This document shows positions 63,519 to 64,000 of a stretch of 64,000 nucleotides of DNA, one piece after another. The notes under the pieces are model-generated. The model saw nothing but the letters and a program-made list of their open reading frames with translations. It searched no databases and was not told where the DNA came from. The stretch's first letter is position 1. Each line of letters begins with the position of its first letter. Origin of the DNA: Ostrinia nubilalis (Eukaryota > Arthropoda > Insecta > Lepidoptera > Crambidae). Location of the stretch: the NCBI RefSeq assembly GCF_963855985.1, contig NC_087096.1:15562001-15626000 (forward strand). Direction: 5' to 3'. A program made the translations under genes and the position numbers.

Positions 63519-64000
63519 TAGGCAGCGACTTATTGACTTCAGATGTCAGAATTGTATTGATTTAAAATAAGCTACAAGGCATTATTAGTTACCTAAGCGT
63601 ACCGTAGTAAAACTAGCTTTTACAGACGGAAGAAAATATAAATAGAGAAACACCGGGTCTCAACGCGACATTGAATGGAAAGAAATTGATTCAGATACCT
63701 TTATGTACTAGTTCTGTCCTCTATTCTTTAGATCTGGTCAAATTGTGAAGCAAGATGCCATCTGTCATTTGTTTTATAATTATTTTCACAATTAATAGAT
63801 AATACGTTTGATTGGCAAGATACATTTTCAAGTAAGTATTACAAGAAAATTTTGAAGCTCTTAAAACTGAAACTGAACTTCAAAGTATAGGAATTCCAAA
63901 GATGTCAAAAAAATCCTCAGATAAAAAGTATGAATAATTGTTCTCATAAATAAAAGACGGTTTTTCGGCATCCGATTACACCTAATCCCAAGGCTCTTGC
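63519..64000. other. No gene seen
   Basis: Near 63645-63675, AGAGAAACACCGGGTCTCAA and CGCGACATT are a short piece of the dispersed repeat seen at 15395 and 5188. Otherwise unstructured. Confidence 0.4.

Overview
This window looks like nuclear DNA from a moth or butterfly (Lepidoptera). It is AT-rich and intron-like, and packed with repeat types typical of that order: RTE-like LINE 3' ends with the amino-acid signature GRPPTRWTDDL and QQWTS, TC...CTAG Helitrons that insert between A and T, an intact BEL/Pao polyprotein, many small palindromic MITEs and tRNA-derived SINEs. Only one host gene is visible. It is a beaten-path (beat)-like immunoglobulin-domain gene on the minus strand, with four exons joined by consensus splice sites between 36236 and 33456. 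Its first exon(s) and its 3' end are not in view. No bacterial-style operons, CRISPR arrays, rRNA or functional tRNA genes were seen.

Layout. 1-4146: gag-pol open frame of a BEL/Pao LTR retrotransposon on the minus strand, running off the left edge without a stop; its leader or LTR lies at 4147-4607. 4608-6980 and 10292-12672: two almost identical 2.37-kb minus-strand Helitrons, apparently made when a short 245-bp Helitron failed to stop at its own CTAG end and carried about 2.1 kb of neighbouring DNA. Between them are RTE fragments and a 952-bp TTAA-flanked piggyBac-like element. 13-22 kb: scattered RTE 3' ends, MITEs and one GC-rich LINE 3' end. 22-27 kb: AT-rich, with one mariner-like MITE. 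27.0-28.9 kb: an insertion inside an insertion inside an insertion (LINE in palindromic MITE in older LINE). 30.4-30.9 kb: two Helitrons tail to tail. 33.4-36.3 kb: the beat-like exons, with RTE copies in two introns. 37-42 kb: RTE, MITE, SINE and Helitron copies.

42.06-46.8 kb: a near full-length non-LTR retrotransposon (CR1/Jockey-like) on the minus strand. It has an ORF1 with coiled-coil and SGNH-like parts, and an endonuclease-reverse transcriptase ORF2. ORF2 has no AUG before its endonuclease motifs. Its frame opens exactly at a UUUAAAU heptamer phased for a -1 ribosomal frameshift out of ORF1. 47.5-64 kb: a long RTE fragment, a Transib-like MITE inside a SINE, a Helitron inside a MITE, more Helitrons, a twin-primed (5'-inverted) RTE copy, palindromic MITEs and a 145-bp tandem duplication.

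The strongest second-look items are the read-through Helitron pair, the candidate -1 frameshift in the LINE, two RTE copies with twin-priming inversions, and the nested stack at 27-29 kb. All identifications come from reading the sequence and remembered family motifs; no database search was run.
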